A stretch of 64,000 nucleotides of DNA from Methanothermobacter thermautotrophicus (GTDB lineage Archaea > Methanobacteriota > Methanobacteria > Methanobacteriales > Methanothermobacteraceae), in assembly GCF_014889545.1 (NCBI RefSeq), contig NZ_QKOF01000005.1:279350-343349 (forward strand), read 5' to 3'. A program made the translations under genes and the position numbers. The stretch's first letter is position 1. Every line of letters begins with the position of its first letter. Positions 8,610-19,640 of this stretch are shown piece by piece. The notes under the pieces were generated by a model. That model was not told the origin of the DNA, did no database searches, and saw only the letters and a list, made by a program, of their open reading frames with translations.

Positions 8610-10259
8610 ATGAAGAGCGATACAGTAAAGAGGGGAATACAGAGGGCACCCCACAGATCCCTCCTGAGGGCCTGCGGCCTCACAGATGATGACTTCGAGA
8701 AACCATTCATAGGTATAGCCAACAGTTACACTGACATAGTCCCCGGGCACATCCACCTCAGGGAACTTGCAGAGGCTGTTAAGGAGGGTGTGAATGCTGC
8801 AGGAGGCGTTGCATTTGAATTTAACACCATGGCAATATGTGATGGAATAGCCATGAACCACGATGGGATGAAGTACTCCCTGGCATCAAGGGAGATAGTT
8901 GCAGACACGGTGGAGAGCATGGCCATGGCCCATGCCCTTGACGGTCTGGTACTGCTTCCCACCTGCGACAAGATAGTCCCGGGGATGCTGATGGCAGCGG
9001 CCAGACTTGACATACCGGCCATAGCAGTGACAGGTGGGCCCATGCTCCCTGGAGAATTTAAAGGGAAAAAGGTGGACCTCATAAACGTGTATGAGGGTGT
9101 TGGAGCAGTCAGCGCAGGTGAGATGTCAGAGGATGAACTGGAGGAACTCGAAAGATGCGCATGTCCAGGGCCAGGATCCTGCGCAGGCCTATTCACAGCC
9201 AACACCATGGCATGCCTCACAGAGGCCCTGGGCATGAGCCTCCCTGGCTGTGCAACGGCCCACGCTGTAAGTGCACGTAAGAGGCAGATTGCAAGGCTCT
9301 CTGGTAAGAGGATAGTTGAAATGGTGAGGGAGAATCTGAAGCCGACCATGATAATGAGCCAGGAAGCCTTTGAGAATGCTATTATGGTCGACCTCGCCCT
9401 GGGGGGTTCAACAAATACCACACTCCACATCCCTGCCATCGCTGCAGAGATTGATGGTCTCAACGTCAACCTGGACCTCTTTGATGAACTGAGCAGGATG
9501 ATACCCCACATAGCATCAATCTCACCGGCAGGTGAACACATGATGCTGGACCTTGACCGTGCAGGAGGGATACCCGCCGTCCTAAAGACCCTGGAGGACC
9601 ATATAAATGGGGAATGCCTAACATGCACCAGCAGAACAGTGCAGGAGAACATTGAAGGGGTGGAGGTAAGGGACAGGAACGTCATAAGGTCCCCTGAAAA
9701 GCCAGTCCACAGTGAGGGGGGCCTTGCAATACTCAGGGGGAATCTGGCGCCCCGGGGATCGGTTGTGAAACAGGGAGCCGTTGCAGAGGACATGATGGTG
9801 CATGAAGGTCCTGCGAAGGTCTTTAACAGCGAAGATGAATGTGTGGAGGCCATATTCGGTGGCAGGATAGAGGAGGGTGATGTTGTCGTCATACGCTATG
9901 AGGGACCCAAGGGGGGCCCCGGCATGAGGGAGATGCTCAACCCGACATCTGCAATTGCAGGCATGGGCCTTGAAAGGGTTGCCCTTATAACCGATGGAAG
10001 GTTCTCAGGTGGTACAAGGGGACCCTGTGTTGGTCATGTATCGCCTGAAGCCATGGAGGATGGCCCCATCGCCGCGGTGAAGGACGGGGACATCATCAGA
10101 ATAGATATACCCTCCCGAAAGGTTGAAGTTGACCTTACTCCCCATGAAATTGAGGAGAGACTTCAGGGCGCAGTTAAACCCCTCCGCAGTGTGAAGGGGT
10201 GGCTTGCACGTTACCGTAAACTTGCAGGGTCAGCAGACACGGGTGCAATACTCAGATAG
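8610..10259 (+). CDS. ilvD: Dihydroxy-acid dehydratase
   Basis: The 549-residue protein dehydrates 2,3-dihydroxy-isovalerate and -methylvalerate to the 2-keto acids in valine, leucine and isoleucine synthesis. Fe-S ligand segments are visible: Cys near 77 ([13 protein letters not shown]), Cys119 ([11 protein letters not shown]) and the Cys cluster CACPGPGSC at about 183-191. The C-terminal swivelling domain carries the conserved [20 protein letters not shown] segment split over residues 454-475. Length is typical. The ATG follows GGTGATTCC. It is first in a run ilvD, signal peptidase, argS with gaps of 8 and 17 bp. The acetolactate synthase and isomeroreductase genes lie 5-8 kb further on. 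Confidence 0.97.
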   Translation: MKSDTVKRGIQRAPHRSLLRACGLTDDDFEKPFIGIANSYTDIVPGHIHLRELAEAVKEGVNAAGGVAFEFNTMAICDGIAMNHDGMKYSLASREIVADTVESMAMAHALDGLVLLPTCDKIVPGMLMAAARLDIPAIAVTGGPMLPGEFKGKKVDLINVYEGVGAVSAGEMSEDELEELERCACPGPGSCAGLFTANTMACLTEALGMSLPGCATAHAVSARKRQIARLSGKRIVEMVRENLKPTMIMSQEAFENAIMVDLALGGSTNTTLHIPAIAAEIDGLNVNLDLFDELSRMIPHIASISPAGEHMMLDLDRAGGIPAVLKTLEDHINGECLTCTSRTVQENIEGVEVRDRNVIRSPEKPVHSEGGLAILRGNLAPRGSVVKQGAVAEDMMVHEGPAKVFNSEDECVEAIFGGRIEEGDVVVIRYEGPKGGPGMREMLNPTSAIAGMGLERVALITDGRFSGGTRGPCVGHVSPEAMEDGPIAAVKDGDIIRIDIPSRKVEVDLTPHEIEERLQGAVKPLRSVKGWLARYRKLAGSADTGAILR

Positions 10260-10267
10260 GTGTTCAT

Positions 10268-10702
10268 ATGAAGGACAGGCGCGAAGTAATTGAGGCAGGC
10301 GCATACATCCTCCTGCTTGTGCTGGCAGTGGTTGCCTCCCAGCACATGAACGTTGTTGTATCCGGGAGCATGGAACCCGTCTTCTACCGTGGAGACATAG
10401 TCATAATCGAGAAGACCAGCTTCCTGGGGATACAGGAGCTGAACCCTGAAAGCATCAGGAAGGGCGATATAATCATCTATGACGCCACCTGGTTCCCTGA
10501 ACCAGTGATACACCGGGTTATAGGTGTTGAGACTGATAGAAACGGGAACAGATATTACATCACAAAGGGTGATAACAACCCTTCACCGGACCCGGCCCCT
10601 GTCTATCCATCACAGGTTGAGGCGAGGGTGCTGACGGTGGGGTCACAGCCACTCATGATACCCAGGGTTGGATACATAACACTATGGCTTAAGGGACTCT
10701 GA
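10268..10702 (+). CDS. Signal peptidase I, archaeal/ER type (S26B)
   Basis: The 144-residue membrane protease has one N-terminal membrane anchor (residues about 8-27), then the catalytic serine in VVVSGSMEP (Ser34). Instead of the bacterial lysine it has the archaeal/eukaryotic histidine in [10 protein letters not shown] (near residue 82), followed by an Asp-containing segment [13 protein letters not shown]. It removes signal peptides from secreted proteins on the outer face of the cytoplasmic membrane. The gene starts 8 bp after ilvD and ends 17 bp before argS, so it is probably co-transcribed with both, though the functions are unrelated. Confidence 0.95.
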   Translation: MKDRREVIEAGAYILLLVLAVVASQHMNVVVSGSMEPVFYRGDIVIIEKTSFLGIQELNPESIRKGDIIIYDATWFPEPVIHRVIGVETDRNGNRYYITKGDNNPSPDPAPVYPSQVEARVLTVGSQPLMIPRVGYITLWLKGL

Positions 10703-10719
10703 AGAAGGCAGGTGAAGAG

Positions 10720-12402
10720 ATGTTCAGGTACATTGAAAAAGAGGCTAGAGATTCTATAACAGCGGCGCTTGAAAAGCTCGGGGTACCGGTACCCCATGAG
10801 ATAAAGCTTGAGGAACCACCAAACCCCCAGCTCGGGGACCTTGCATCCACGGTATCCTTCGAACTTGCAGGTGAACTGAAAAGGGCCCCCATTGAAATAA
10901 CGGCTGATATAATGTCTGTGATAGAAACTCCTGACATATTTGAGGCCATTGAATCCAAGGGGCCATACATAAACTTTTTCGTCGATTACAGTAAATTCTC
11001 CAGAAGACTCCTGGAGTCCATCAGGGATGACTACGGTTCACACCCCCCCAGGGGGGAGAAGGTGATCCTCGAGCACACCTCAGCCAACCCCAACGGCCCC
11101 CTTCACATAGGCCACATAAGGAACGCCATCATAGGTGATTCCCTTGCAAGGATACTGAGGATGGCTGGCTACGACGTCGAAACCCAGTACTACGTGAATG
11201 ACATGGGGAGACAGATCGCCATGATAGTATGGGGCCTCCTGAACCTTGATGGAGACCTTGAGGACTACCCGGGGGATAAGATGGACCACAGGGTTGGTAA
11301 ACTATACTTCGAGGTTAATCAGAGGCTCCAGGAAAATCCAGGGATCAGGGATGAGGTGGATGAATTAATAAGGAAGTACGAGGCCGGTGAGAATGAGGAG
11401 ATTTTCAGGAGGGTCGTTGAGTACTGCCTCAGCGGGATGAAGGAAACAATGAAGAGGCTCCACGTTCACCACGACCGCTTCGTATGGGAGGGCCAGTTCG
11501 TAAGGGATGGTACCGTTGAGAGGGTGATAGAAGCCCTCAGGGAAACAGGTTACGCCCAGGAGAACGAAGTCCTCTACCTGGACCTTGAGGAGTTCGGCCT
11601 TGAGAAGGAACTGGTCCTCACAAGGTCAGATGGAACCTCCCTCTACTCGACCAGGGACATAGCATACCACCTGCAGAAGTCAGAGGATGGGGATGTTATC
11701 ATCGATGTCCTTGGATCTGACCATAAGCTTGCAGCCGAGCAGGTGGGGATCGCAGTGGAACTACTGGGTGGTAAACGGCCCGAGGTCATATTCTATGAGT
11801 TCATAACACTCCCTGAGGGTTCAATGTCCACCAGGAGGGGTGTTTTCATATCCGTGGATGAGCTAATGGATGAAGCCCACGGCAGGGCCCTTGATGAAGT
11901 TAAAAAGCGTAGGGATCTTCCTGAAGATGTTGCAGATGATATCGCAGAGTCCATAGGCAACGGTGCCATAAGGTACTACATAGCGAGGCTCTCACCGGAG
12001 AAGCACATTGTATTCCGGTGGGATGATGCCCTCAGCTTTGAACGTGGCTGCGCATCCATCCAGTACGCCCATGCGAGGGCATGTAAACTCCTTGAGAAGG
12101 CTTCATTCACGGGTGAAGAGAGTATTGAAGATGGATGGAAGCCTGATGGTGATGAGAGGGAACTTATCCGTCTCCTTGCACGCTTCCCGGTGGTGGTTGA
12201 GGAATCTGCCCTTGCAAGGAGGGTTCACCCTGTGGCGCAGTACGCCCAGGATCTTGCAAATACATTCAACAGCTTCTACAGGTCCACTCCTGTTATAGGG
12301 TCTGATTTTGAGGGTGCGCGCCTCAGACTTGTTGATTCTGTTAGAAAAACCATAAGGAACGCACTCGACCTCCTGGGGATACACGCCCCCGAGACCATGT
12401 GA
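10720..12402 (+). CDS. argS: Arginyl-tRNA synthetase
   Basis: The 560-residue class I synthetase has an N-terminal Add1-type domain, the HIGH signature at residues 129-132 ([14 protein letters not shown]), and MSTRRG near residue 368 at the KMSKS position. The C-terminal part is the helical DALR anticodon-binding domain with the usual [19 protein letters not shown] helix near 507-521. The absence of a canonical KMSKS is common in ArgRS. The start follows AGGTGAAGAG and the gene is probably in the ilvD-signal peptidase-argS unit. A T-run at 12470-12478 after the stop could be a terminator. Confidence 0.97.
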   Translation: MFRYIEKEARDSITAALEKLGVPVPHEIKLEEPPNPQLGDLASTVSFELAGELKRAPIEITADIMSVIETPDIFEAIESKGPYINFFVDYSKFSRRLLESIRDDYGSHPPRGEKVILEHTSANPNGPLHIGHIRNAIIGDSLARILRMAGYDVETQYYVNDMGRQIAMIVWGLLNLDGDLEDYPGDKMDHRVGKLYFEVNQRLQENPGIRDEVDELIRKYEAGENEEIFRRVVEYCLSGMKETMKRLHVHHDRFVWEGQFVRDGTVERVIEALRETGYAQENEVLYLDLEEFGLEKELVLTRSDGTSLYSTRDIAYHLQKSEDGDVIIDVLGSDHKLAAEQVGIAVELLGGKRPEVIFYEFITLPEGSMSTRRGVFISVDELMDEAHGRALDEVKKRRDLPEDVADDIAESIGNGAIRYYIARLSPEKHIVFRWDDALSFERGCASIQYAHARACKLLEKASFTGEESIEDGWKPDGDERELIRLLARFPVVVEESALARRVHPVAQYAQDLANTFNSFYRSTPVIGSDFEGARLRLVDSVRKTIRNALDLLGIHAPETM

Positions 12403-12585
12403 GATCGTCGGACAATTTCACCACAATTAAAATTTTCAATAATCATTACGGATCTTTAACTTAAAATTAAATTTTTTTGAATAAAACTGATTCTCAGTAT
12501 TTCATAACCATGGAAAATCTGAGTAACCTGATCCCGATGAGTTTTAATGAGTTTGCATCAAGCCCATAAACCCGTGGACTGGAAC

Positions 12586-13491
12586 TCAGACATCCCCCAT
12601 TAGCCAGTGCATTATGGCCTTCTGGGCATGTAGCCTGTTTTCTGCCTGATCCCAGACAACCGAATGAGGACCATCAATAACCTCAGAGGTTGTTTCCTGG
12701 CCCCTCACAGCAGGCAGGCAGTGCATGAATATTGCGTCGGGGGCTGCGAGTTCCATGAACTCCAGATTCACCTGGTATGGTCTGAAGGCCTCTAAACGGT
12801 CCTCTGTCTCATCCTCGTATCCCATACTCACCCAGACATCAGTGTAGACCACATCAGCCCCAGTGACAGCCTCGACAGGGTCATGAATTATCCTTATCCG
12901 TGCCCCTGTCTCATCTGCTATTTTCCCTGCCATCTCCCTGATGCTGGGGTCAGGTTCATATCCAGGGGGGCAGGCCACGTCCATGTCCATCCCCAGGGTT
13001 GCTGTTATTAGTAGCAGGGAGTTGCAGACATTGTTACCATCACCCACGAAAACCAGTCTTCCATCAAATCCTCCAAGCTTCTCCCTGACAGTCTGCATAT
13101 CGGCCAGGGCCTGGCATGGATGTTCAAGGTCCGTCAGACCATTGATAACAGGGACAGATGCCTCGCTTGCAAGTTCAACCACGTCGGAGTGGCTTATGGC
13201 CCTTATCATTATCCCGTCAACGTATCTGCTGAGGGTCCTTGCTGTATCAGCTATGGGTTCACCCCTTCCCAGCTGAAGGTCCGATGCGGATAGATAGAGG
13301 GGCTGAGCCCCCATCTGAGATGCCCCTACCTCAAAGGATACCCTGGTCCTTGTTGATGACTTCTCAAATATCATGGCAAGTGTTTTGCCCCTCAGGATCT
13401 TCTCTTTGACCCTTCCCTCCTTGTAGTCAGAAGCGAGGTCAAGGAGGTCCGCCACGTTATCCATGTCACATACAGATAGTAGGTGCTTCAT
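12586..13491 (-). CDS. argF: Ornithine carbamoyltransferase
   Basis: The 301-residue transferase makes citrulline from ornithine and carbamoyl phosphate. The carbamoyl-phosphate loop KSSTRTRVSFE is at residues 44-54, HPCQALAD lies near 124-131, and the ornithine-site HCLPAVRG near 260-267 marks it as OTC rather than aspartate transcarbamoylase. The gene lies 12 bp downstream of purD on the same strand, so the two are likely co-transcribed. The pyrimidine paralogue pyrB is also present in this window, and the two can be told apart by these motifs. Confidence 0.97.
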   Translation of the reverse strand: MKHLLSVCDMDNVADLLDLASDYKEGRVKEKILRGKTLAMIFEKSSTRTRVSFEVGASQMGAQPLYLSASDLQLGRGEPIADTARTLSRYVDGIMIRAISHSDVVELASEASVPVINGLTDLEHPCQALADMQTVREKLGGFDGRLVFVGDGNNVCNSLLLITATLGMDMDVACPPGYEPDPSIREMAGKIADETGARIRIIHDPVEAVTGADVVYTDVWVSMGYEDETEDRLEAFRPYQVNLEFMELAAPDAIFMHCLPAVRGQETTSEVIDGPHSVVWDQAENRLHAQKAIMHWLMGDV

Positions 13492-13503
13492 CTGCCCAGC
13501 TCC

Positions 13504-14817
13504 TCAGGACCTCAGGTCCTCCATGTGTTTAACCCTCTTCTCAACGAGTTCCCTGGTGCCTATGTCCCTCCTGTGGTAAAGCCTTCCCTTAACATGGGCT
13601 GTTGCCTCCTCGCAGAGCTCCTCTGCAGAGTATATGTCCTCTGCAAGGGCAACAAGTGCAAGGGCCCGGGATGATGATGTGTATATACGATCATCCTCCT
13701 GGTTTACAGCTGCATAGTATGTTATGACACCCAGGTCCTCTATACTCCTCTCGTCAACCCTTATCTCGGCGCCTGCCACACCTGACTCAGGGTAGCCCTC
13801 AGGTACCAGATACTTGCAGACCGTTGCAAGGTCCCTGAAACGTGCTGATCTGAGGTTTCCGTCCACTATACCCTCACATATTTCAAGCATGCTTGATTCA
13901 AGTAACGGGAGCACGTTCATTGCCTCAGGGTCCCCGAATCGTGCATTGTACTCTATTAGCTTCGGACCATCTGCAGAGAGCATGAACTGGCCATAGAGTA
14001 TGCCCCTGTATGGCCCTTTCTCCTTCCTTATGGCGTCCACGGTCCTCTGCATTATATCCACAGCGTCTTCATAGTCCTTCTGTGTTAAGAATGGGAGAAG
14101 GCCATCTGAGTCAGAATATGATCCCATCCCTCCTGTTATGGGGCCCTGATCGCCCTCATAGGCGTGGGGGTGGTCCTGGACTGCTGGCATTGGCACTATG
14201 TGTTCACCGTCGGAGAAGGCCTGTACCGTGAATTCCTCTCCAACAACCCTCTCCTCTATCACGACGCTGGAATGACCACCTATCCTTTTCTCAATGACCT
14301 CTGTTGCATATTTAAGGGCCTCCATGTTGTCCCTCAGGTGTTCCCCGACTATCTTGACTCCCTTTCCTCCTGTGAGGCCCACTGGCTTTACAACCGCCTC
14401 CCCCTCAAAGCTCTCCATGAATTCACGTAGCTCCTCAGGGTCACTGAAGACCCGGTATGTTATTGATCCCGGTATCCTGTAATCCTCAAAGAGTTTGCGC
14501 ATGAATGATTTATCTGTTTCGATGCGGGCTGCGTCCCTGGTTGGCCCGACCGATGGGATGCCTGCCTCCTCGAGGGCGTCAACCAGCCCGGCCTCAAGGG
14601 GGGCCTCCGGCCCTATGAATGCCATGTCAACTCCCTTCTCTGATGCGAAACTGACCACCCCTTCGGTGTCAACTTCAGGAGCAACAGTGAATTCCCTGGC
14701 GAGCCTTGATATACCCGGGTTTCTGTTACCCATCACAGAGTATATGGTTGCTTCATCTGCAAGTGCACTGCAGATGGCATGTTCCCTTGCTCCTGTTCCC
14801 ACGACAAGTATTTTCAT
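13504..14817 (-). CDS. purD: Phosphoribosylamine-glycine ligase (GARS)
   Basis: The 437-residue ATP-grasp enzyme forms glycinamide ribonucleotide in purine synthesis. The N-terminal domain begins [15 protein letters not shown], and the ATP-grasp glycine-rich loop [14 protein letters not shown] lies near residues 141-154. The metal-binding segment [16 protein letters not shown] is near 283-298. I chose ATG 14817, which follows GGAGGATTATCCG; the open frame continues upstream but those 21 codons do not match the family. It is divergent from ilvB, with a shared promoter region of about 140 bp. Confidence 0.96.
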   Translation of the reverse strand: MKILVVGTGAREHAICSALADEATIYSVMGNRNPGISRLAREFTVAPEVDTEGVVSFASEKGVDMAFIGPEAPLEAGLVDALEEAGIPSVGPTRDAARIETDKSFMRKLFEDYRIPGSITYRVFSDPEELREFMESFEGEAVVKPVGLTGGKGVKIVGEHLRDNMEALKYATEVIEKRIGGHSSVVIEERVVGEEFTVQAFSDGEHIVPMPAVQDHPHAYEGDQGPITGGMGSYSDSDGLLPFLTQKDYEDAVDIMQRTVDAIRKEKGPYRGILYGQFMLSADGPKLIEYNARFGDPEAMNVLPLLESSMLEICEGIVDGNLRSARFRDLATVCKYLVPEGYPESGVAGAEIRVDERSIEDLGVITYYAAVNQEDDRIYTSSSRALALVALAEDIYSAEELCEEATAHVKGRLYHRRDIGTRELVEKRVKHMEDLRS

Positions 14818-14954
14818 CGGATAATCCTCCTGGAAATTGATAATGTTAAATCTCCCTATTATTTTATATAATCTTAGCACTTATTTGAAAGTATATACTC
14901 TTATAGGAAATATGTCATTAATAATAATGACAGATTCCGTTCAAGGTGTTTCCA

Positions 14955-16682
14955 ATGAAAGGTGGGCAGGCAATAATCAGATCACTTCTGGATCAGGGAG
15001 CAGACACCGTATTCGGATACCCCGGTGGACAGTTACTGCCACTCTATGACATGCTCTATGATTCTGAACTCAAACACGTTCTCGTAAGACATGAACAGTG
15101 CGCAGCACACGCTGCAGATGGATATGCGAGGGCCTCAGGAAGGGTGGGGGTCTGCATAGCTACCTCCGGTCCCGGGGCCACGAATCTTGTAACAGGCATT
15201 GCAACAGCCTACATGGACTCATCCCCAATAGTGGCCATTGCAGGACAGGTCCCAACACACCTCATTGGAAATGATGCATTCCAGGAGGTGGACATGATAG
15301 GGATAACCATGCCTATCACCAAGCACAGCTTCCAGCCATCAGACGCCAGTGAGATACCTGCAATGGTCAGGGCAAGCTTCCACATAGCAAAGACAGGCCG
15401 CCCAGGACCGGTTGTCATAGACCTCCCCAAGGATATACAGGAACAGGAGATCCAGGAGGAGGTTGATGATCTCGAGCTTCCAGGTTACAGACCAAATGTA
15501 AGGGGTCACCCCCTCCAGATAAAGAGGGCCGCTGAACTCATAAGAAGGTCAGAAAAACCTGTCATACTAGCAGGGGGAGGCGTTATAATATCAGGGGCCT
15601 CCAGGGAGATAATGGAATTATCAGATCTGATAAAGGCCCCTGTGACAACAACACTTCTTGGTAAGGGAGCATTCCCCGAGGACCATCCATCCGCCATGGG
15701 CATGCTCGGCATGCACGGCCGCAAGGTGGCTAACCTGACAGTGGACGAATGCGACTGCCTCATAGCCGTTGGATGCCGGTTCTCAGATCGCACAACAGGG
15801 AACGTTGCAGAATTCGCCCCGGGCGCCAGCATAATACACGTTGACATCGACCCCGCTGAGATAGGTAAGAACGTTGGAGTTGATGTCCCCATTGTTGGAG
15901 ATGCAAGGAACGTCCTCAGGGAACTCATAGCAAAACTCAAAAAATATGAAAAGAGGGAAAGCCAATGGCTTGAAAGTGTACAGAAATTCCGAACCGAGTG
16001 CATGCCAAGGATGAGCTATGACGACGTGCCACTGAAGCCTCAGCAGGTTATAAAGGAGATAAGCCAGGTCCTTGATGATGAAACCGTGGTCACAACAGAT
16101 GTCGGGCAGAACCAGATGTGGATGGCCCACTTCTACACATCCCGCACCCCGAGAAAGTTCATATCATCTGGAGGCCTTGGAACAATGGGCTTCGGTTTCC
16201 CGGCCGCCATAGGTGCCAAGGTAGCACTGCCTGATAGTGACGTTGTTGCGGTTTGCGGTGACGGTGGATTCCTGATGGTCTGCCAGGACCTTGCAACCAT
16301 CAGGGAATACGACATCCCGGTGGTGATATGTGTCATGGACAACAGGCACCTTGGAATGGTGGCGCAGTGGCAGCGCCTATTCTACGATGAGAGAATGTCC
16401 CATACACACCTCGGTGAGGTTCCAGACTTCGTGAAACTGGCTGAATCATTTGGAGTTGAGGCTGAGAGGATAGAAAAACCTGGTGAAACATCCGAAGCCC
16501 TTTCAAGGGCCATAAGGTCAGGTGAACCTGCGCTCCTTGACATAGTAATAGATCCGGATGAGATACTCCCAATGGTACCCCCTGGCTGTCGTCTAACCGA
16601 GATAGTCGGGGAGTACCGGGTTGAAAGGGAGGACCCCCAGGAAATTAAATACTCCCCAAAGGTAAAGGTGGATGGTGATTGA
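14955..16682 (+). CDS. ilvB: Acetolactate synthase, large (catalytic) subunit
   Basis: The 575-residue thiamine-diphosphate enzyme condenses pyruvate with pyruvate or 2-ketobutyrate. Features include the PYR-domain [12 protein letters not shown] (near 21-32) with a catalytic Glu in [16 protein letters not shown] (near 44-59), the FAD/NAD-like middle domain and the ThDP-binding [18 protein letters not shown] (near 435-452) with downstream Asn in [12 protein letters not shown]. The ATG at 14955 is six bases after AGGTG and is preferred over an in-frame GTG at 14946 that overlaps the site. It is followed by ilvN and ilvC in an operon. Confidence 0.97.
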   Translation: MKGGQAIIRSLLDQGADTVFGYPGGQLLPLYDMLYDSELKHVLVRHEQCAAHAADGYARASGRVGVCIATSGPGATNLVTGIATAYMDSSPIVAIAGQVPTHLIGNDAFQEVDMIGITMPITKHSFQPSDASEIPAMVRASFHIAKTGRPGPVVIDLPKDIQEQEIQEEVDDLELPGYRPNVRGHPLQIKRAAELIRRSEKPVILAGGGVIISGASREIMELSDLIKAPVTTTLLGKGAFPEDHPSAMGMLGMHGRKVANLTVDECDCLIAVGCRFSDRTTGNVAEFAPGASIIHVDIDPAEIGKNVGVDVPIVGDARNVLRELIAKLKKYEKRESQWLESVQKFRTECMPRMSYDDVPLKPQQVIKEISQVLDDETVVTTDVGQNQMWMAHFYTSRTPRKFISSGGLGTMGFGFPAAIGAKVALPDSDVVAVCGDGGFLMVCQDLATIREYDIPVVICVMDNRHLGMVAQWQRLFYDERMSHTHLGEVPDFVKLAESFGVEAERIEKPGETSEALSRAIRSGEPALLDIVIDPDEILPMVPPGCRLTEIVGEYRVEREDPQEIKYSPKVKVDGD

Positions 16683-16683
16683 G

Positions 16684-17181
16684 ATGGAACCCGACACCCA
16701 CATCATAAGCGCCCTCGTGGAACACAAACCCGGAGTGCTCCAGCGCGTTGCAGGGCTCTTCACAAGGCGTGGATTCAACATCGAAAACATAACGGTTGGG
16801 GAATCAGAAACGCCAGGCATTGCCAGGATGACCATAATCGCCAGGGGCGATGACAGGGTGCTTGAGCAGATAACAAAGCAGCTGAACAAGCTCATAGACG
16901 TCATAAAGGTCAGGGACCTTGAACCCTCGGCGACGGTCAAGAGGGAGCTATGCATGGTTAAGGTCCACGCCCCATCAGAGAGTGAGAGGTCAGAGATAAT
17001 ACAGTACACCAACATATTCCGGGGGAGGATAGTGGATGTGAGCCCTGATGCCCTGACGGTTGAGGTTACCGGGGACTCTGAAAAGATAGACGCCTTCCTG
17101 GAGCTTCTGCGGAACTTTGGAATAAAGGAACTTGCAAGGACAGGGCCAACCGCAATGTCCCGTGGAAGCCGGACAATGTGA
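16684..17181 (+). CDS. ilvN: Acetolactate synthase, small (regulatory) subunit
   Basis: The 165-residue protein has an N-terminal ACT domain ([20 protein letters not shown], residues about 6-25, then [11 protein letters not shown]) and a C-terminal regulatory domain. It binds the IlvB subunit and confers valine feedback control. The start ATG 16684 is one base after the ilvB stop and four bases after GGTGAT, so translation is coupled; an upstream in-frame ATG at 16672 overlaps the Shine-Dalgarno site. Confidence 0.96.
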   Translation: MEPDTHIISALVEHKPGVLQRVAGLFTRRGFNIENITVGESETPGIARMTIIARGDDRVLEQITKQLNKLIDVIKVRDLEPSATVKRELCMVKVHAPSESERSEIIQYTNIFRGRIVDVSPDALTVEVTGDSEKIDAFLELLRNFGIKELARTGPTAMSRGSRTM

Positions 17182-17197
17182 TGTTAATGCACGAAGG

Positions 17198-17217
17198 ACT
17201 CCTGATCCGATAGGAGT
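17198..17217 (+). promoter_or_regulatory. Inverted repeat in the ilvN-ilvC gap
   Basis: ACTCCT (17198-17203) and AGGAGT (17212-17217) form a six-base-pair inverted repeat with an eight-base loop, 16 bp after the ilvN stop and about 60 bp before ilvC. An A/T-rich stretch with TATA-like sequence (17225-17240) follows, so ilvC may have its own promoter with this dyad as an operator or an attenuating hairpin. Function is inference. Confidence 0.35.
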
Positions 17218-17276
17218 GAGGCCATACATAAATTTATTTTAAATGAAGTGTTAATTAGAAGTTGAGGAGGTTTTTT

Positions 17277-18263
17277 ATGAAGATATACTATGAAAATGAC
17301 ATTGACATGGAGATACTGGCAGATAAGAAGATAGCTGTCATAGGTTACGGGAGCCAGGGCGAAGCACAGGCCAGGAACATGGCCGACAGTGGACTGAAGG
17401 TGATAGTTGGGCTCAGAAGGGGAGGTAGCTCCTGGAAGAAGGCCCATGATGACGGCATGAACGTCATGACCATCGAGGACGCCGCCCGGGAGGCCGACAT
17501 CATACACATACTCATACCCGATGAGATACAGGAGACTGTCTTCGAACAGTCAATAAAGCCCTACCTGAAGGAGGGCAACACCGTATCCTTCTCACATGGA
17601 TACAACATCCACTACGGCTACATAAAGGCTCCTGAAGGAGTCAACGTCACAATGGTGGCCCCCAAGGGTCCGGGTGCCATGGTAAGAAGGACCTACCTTG
17701 AGGGCTTCGGAATACCCGGCCTCGTGGCTGTTGAGGTTGATGCAACAGGCGATGCACTAGAGCAGGCACTTGCAATGGCAAAGGCTTGTGGACTTGCAAG
17801 GGCAGGGGTTCTGGAGACGACCTTCCGGGAGGAAACAGAGACTGACCTGTTCGGTGAACAGGCTGTGCTCTGCGGTGGTGTCACAGAACTCATAAATACT
17901 GCGTTCAGGACTCTTGTGAAGGCAGGTTACCAGCCAGAGATAGCATACTTTGAAACCTGCCATGAACTCAAGCTCATAGTGGACCTCATCTATGAGAGGG
18001 GATTCCAGGGTATGTGGCACAATGTGAGTAACACCGCAGAGTTCGGCGGCCTTACAAGGAGAGGACGGATAATAACAGAGGAGACTGAGAAGGAAATGGA
18101 TGAAATCCTCAAGGAAATCCAGAACGGTAAATTCGCCAAGGAATGGGCCCTTGAGAACAGGGCAGGGGCCCCCATGCTCAAGAGGATGAGGAAACTGGAA
18201 AGTGAACTGGAGATAGAGGAAGTCGGGGCAAAGCTGAGGAAACTCTGCGGACTCGAGAAGTAA
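17277..18263 (+). CDS. ilvC: Ketol-acid reductoisomerase
   Basis: The 328-residue class I enzyme isomerises and reduces acetolactate or acetohydroxybutyrate with NADPH. The Rossmann motif is [16 protein letters not shown] at residues 17-32; the phosphate-recognition loop [12 protein letters not shown] follows near 41-52, where Arg/Ser residues favour NADPH. Metal-site acidic segments occur in [14 protein letters not shown] near 185-198 and in the [15 protein letters not shown] helix near 225-239. The ATG 17277 follows GAGGAGG. It is downstream of ilvBN and transcribed the same way. Confidence 0.97.
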   Translation: MKIYYENDIDMEILADKKIAVIGYGSQGEAQARNMADSGLKVIVGLRRGGSSWKKAHDDGMNVMTIEDAAREADIIHILIPDEIQETVFEQSIKPYLKEGNTVSFSHGYNIHYGYIKAPEGVNVTMVAPKGPGAMVRRTYLEGFGIPGLVAVEVDATGDALEQALAMAKACGLARAGVLETTFREETETDLFGEQAVLCGGVTELINTAFRTLVKAGYQPEIAYFETCHELKLIVDLIYERGFQGMWHNVSNTAEFGGLTRRGRIITEETEKEMDEILKEIQNGKFAKEWALENRAGAPMLKRMRKLESELEIEEVGAKLRKLCGLEK

Positions 18264-18294
18264 ACCCCTAAATCTCCTTTTTTCAGGTGATTTT

Positions 18295-19287
18295 TTGGTA
18301 TTTGTGGGTATGGACCATGGGACAACGGGTGTCTCCTTCACCATCCTCGGTGATGATGCTGAACACTTCAAGATAGGGAGGGAGGATCTATCCGCAGGCA
18401 GGGTCTCCGCCCTTGCTGAACTCAGAGAGAGGGTTCCCCTCAATGATATAGACCTCATGGCAATAACATATGCCATGGGTGACGCCATTAGCACCATAAA
18501 GCCCATTGAAAGGGTGAAGAACAGGGGCATAATCTCCATTGGAGGTGCGGGTAAGGTCACAGGTGGCGGAACCGCAGTATACAGTGAAATAGAATCATCG
18601 GGGATACCCACAGTCCTCATCCCCGGCCTCCACCGAAACACGCCCTGCCTTGATGAGAGGTTCAGAGCCGCCTACTCCCACCATGCAAGCCCCGAGAAGG
18701 TGAGCATCTGCTACAACGCATACCTTGAGACAGGCTGGGAGAATATGATCGTCTCAGACATAAGCTCAAATACCGTTACCATGCTGATAGAGGATGGCAG
18801 GATAGTCGGTGCCATGGACGCATGTTTAGGTGCCATGGGAGTTATACATGGACCCCTTGACCTTGAAATGCTCAGGAAGATAGATGATGGGGAAAAGACA
18901 GCCAATGAGTGCTTTTCGCATGCAGGAGCAGTTAAGATAGCAGGTATCGATACCAGGGTCTCAAGGGCAAGGGAGGAACTCCTTGAGATGTACCTTGCAG
19001 GTAGGGATGAAGCGAAGCTTGCCCTCGATACCATGATGATGACCATAGCCATGGAGATATGGGGACTTGCAGGGATCTCCAGTGGAGTTGATGGGATCGT
19101 ACTAACTGGATCCATTGGAGCCATGCGGGAACCCTACGACTTCCATGGAAAACTGAGGGATATGGTGAAGGAAATCGCGGATGTGAGGCGTGCAGATCCA
19201 ACTTCCGGTTCCATGGGAAGTGCCCAGATCGCAAGGGACATACATAACGGTAAAAGGGAGATCCTTGGAATAGAGGTGGAGGTTTAG
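18295..19287 (+). CDS. Methanogenesis marker protein 12 (ASKHA-fold)
   Basis: The 330-residue protein matches the methanogenesis marker 12 family: it opens with FVGMDHGTTGVSFTIL, an acetate kinase/Hsp70/actin-type phosphate loop, and contains SIGGAGKVTGGGTAVY and GLHRNTPCLDERFRAAYSHH. The family is present across methanogens but its reaction is not established; ATP-dependent phosphotransfer or a chaperone-like role are reasonable guesses from the fold. The preferred start is TTG at 18295, four bases after AGGTGA; a GTG at 18304 has a much poorer spacing. It lies 31 bp after ilvC with a T-run (18278-18283) between, so it may be co-transcribed with the ilv genes. Confidence 0.88.
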   Translation: MVFVGMDHGTTGVSFTILGDDAEHFKIGREDLSAGRVSALAELRERVPLNDIDLMAITYAMGDAISTIKPIERVKNRGIISIGGAGKVTGGGTAVYSEIESSGIPTVLIPGLHRNTPCLDERFRAAYSHHASPEKVSICYNAYLETGWENMIVSDISSNTVTMLIEDGRIVGAMDACLGAMGVIHGPLDLEMLRKIDDGEKTANECFSHAGAVKIAGIDTRVSRAREELLEMYLAGRDEAKLALDTMMMTIAMEIWGLAGISSGVDGIVLTGSIGAMREPYDFHGKLRDMVKEIADVRRADPTSGSMGSAQIARDIHNGKREILGIEVEV

Positions 19288-19316
19288 TCCAGGTCCTCCA
19301 TCCACAAAGTAAGCGA

Positions 19317-19520
19317 TTATTCCATTGCGATGAAGGCTATCTTGGTGCCCTTAATAAACTGAAGGCCCTCCTCTGTCTGGAGAACCGTGTTAAGGTAGTT
19401 GTCGATTGATATGAGTTTTCCCCTTGCCTCTTCATTGTTCTTCAGGGTGAGGAGAACATTCTTATTTTTAAATTTTAGAAACTGCCTGTTAACCCTGAAT
19501 TCCTTGTCACTGTCCTTCAT
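19317..19520 (-). CDS. LSm-like RNA-binding protein, minimal form
   Basis: The 67-residue protein is close to a bare Sm fold. VLLTLKNNEEARGKLISID (residues about 22-40) corresponds to Sm1 with its conserved Gly and Asp, and FIKGTKIAFIAM at the C-terminus corresponds to Sm2 (I-R-G-x-x-I/V in canonical proteins). Sm proteins form rings that bind U-rich RNA. It is shorter and more divergent than the typical archaeal SmAP1, so it is probably a second paralogue. ATG 19520 follows GGGGATTTATA. It is convergent with the marker 12 gene. Confidence 0.75.
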   Translation of the reverse strand: MKDSDKEFRVNRQFLKFKNKNVLLTLKNNEEARGKLISIDNYLNTVLQTEEGLQFIKGTKIAFIAME

Positions 19521-19640
19521 TATAAATCCCCTTAACTGATTTAGTAATCCTATAATGATTCACATATATATAGTTCACAGGCTGAGGTCCGGCAAAGACC
19601 ACACAAAGACTCCTCAAACACACCGAACCAAAACCACAGA

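Noticed and set aside
8726..9892. 388-codon frame antisense to ilvD
   Set aside because: It is a codon-bias shadow of ilvD; Ser/Thr/Pro-rich with no recognisable domain.
12488..12500. TGATTCTCAGTAT repeated in inverse form near 21565-21577
   Set aside because: A 13-base match is expected by chance many times in 64 kb, and the contexts are unrelated.
17757..18641. Long open frame antisense to ilvC and marker 12
   Set aside because: It is the complement of two strongly supported genes and has no start signal of its own.
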